NCBI RefSeq assembly: GCF_011605345.1
Contig: NZ_JAAOXM010000004.1
Span: 516,601 to 580,600 of the forward strand
Direction: 5' to 3'
Length of the DNA: 64,000 nucleotides
Source: Burkholderia sp. D-99
GTDB taxonomy: Bacteria > Pseudomonadota > Gammaproteobacteria > Burkholderiales > Burkholderiaceae
Below the pieces are notes generated by a model. It was given only the letters and a program-made list of their open reading frames with translations, was not told where the DNA came from and made no database searches. The position numbers were made by a program, and so were the translations under genes. Positions 63,791 to 64,000 of the stretch are shown in pieces (position 1 is the stretch's first letter; the number at the start of each line of letters is the position of its first letter).

Positions 63791-64000
63791 GTTGCGGTTG
63801 CGGTTGCGGTTGCGGCTGCGGCTGCGGTTGCGGTTGCGGTTGCGGTTGCGGTTGCGGTTGCGGCTTGCGGCTTGCGGCTTGCGGCTTGCGGCTTGCGGCT
63901 TGCGGCTTGCGGCTTGCGGCTTGCGGCTTGCGGCTTGCGGCTTGCGGCTCTTGGCTCTTGGCTCTTGGCTCTTGGCTCTTGGCTCTTGGCTCTTGGCTCT
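63791..64000. repeat. Compound tandem array: 6-bp units changing to two kinds of 7-bp units
   Basis: Twelve hexamers run from 63791 to 63862 (GTTGCG, with two GCTGCG variants). They are followed by twelve heptamers GCTTGCG from 63863 to 63946, then seven complete heptamers GCTCTTG from 63947 plus a partial unit at the window end. The units are nearly perfect within each block. The array continues beyond the window. Confidence 0.95.

Noticed and set aside
63791..64000. Tandem array considered as a CRISPR array
   Set aside because: Units are 6-7 bp with no spacers and there are no cas genes nearby; it is a simple tandem repeat.

Overview
The window comes from a high-GC betaproteobacterium, most likely a Burkholderia (cepacia-complex type) replicon. 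The evidence is GC-rich third positions, a short H-NS-family protein of the Burkholderia type, many TonB-dependent receptors and flavin monooxygenases, and a load of accessory genes typical of a secondary chromosome. No rRNA, tRNA or CRISPR was seen.

About 1.8-33 kb is an organosulfur-scavenging region made of two adjacent loci. Locus 1 (minus strand, 14.0 to 1.8 kb) holds an amino-acid-type ABC binding protein, a TonB-dependent receptor, an MsnO8-type flavin monooxygenase, a decayed NtaA-type gene, a fused ABC permease-ATPase, a second luciferase-like monooxygenase, a private tonB-exbB-exbD-exbD energiser and an NtaA/DszA-type monooxygenase. Locus 2 is built around a divergent promoter region at 23.85-24.23 kb. 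To the left run sfnB, a peptide-type ABC transporter, an alpha/beta hydrolase, a GNAT and an MFS gene. To the right run a TonB-dependent receptor and five luciferase-like proteins in ATGA-overlapping order, followed by a convergent sfnR-like sigma-54 activator. Both divergent transcripts have -24/-12 promoters and share two palindromes that look like the activator's binding sites. The genes read as outer-membrane import, inner-membrane import, then oxidative C-S bond cleavage.

An AT-rich gap (33.0-33.7 kb) leads into a probable biosynthetic cluster (33.7-42.1 kb): DAHP synthase, P-protein (chorismate mutase/prephenate dehydratase), shikimate kinase, an adenylation-thiolation-thioesterase synthetase of the arylpyruvate-dimerising type (ralfuranone/atromentin/terrequinone synthetase class), an alpha/beta hydrolase and an MFS exporter. 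The three primary-metabolism genes would supply phenylpyruvate, the substrate expected for such a synthetase.

From 42 to 64 kb the content is mixed accessory: an orphan polyamine-type binding protein, an unknown membrane protein, an aromatic-acid-type MFS with a LOG-like protein, an H-NS-like protein, a retron-type reverse transcriptase with a structured upstream gap, a possible fertility-inhibition protein, and an EamA transporter next to the tail of a lost SDR gene. A 61-bp direct repeat lies upstream of both of the last two. Next come a small secreted protein, a remnant of an aspartoacylase C-terminus near its intact parent, a VOC protein, an MFS/LysR/epimerase group, DoxX, a stand-alone FliD and an unknown protein. 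The window ends inside a tandem array that changes from 6-bp to 7-bp units.
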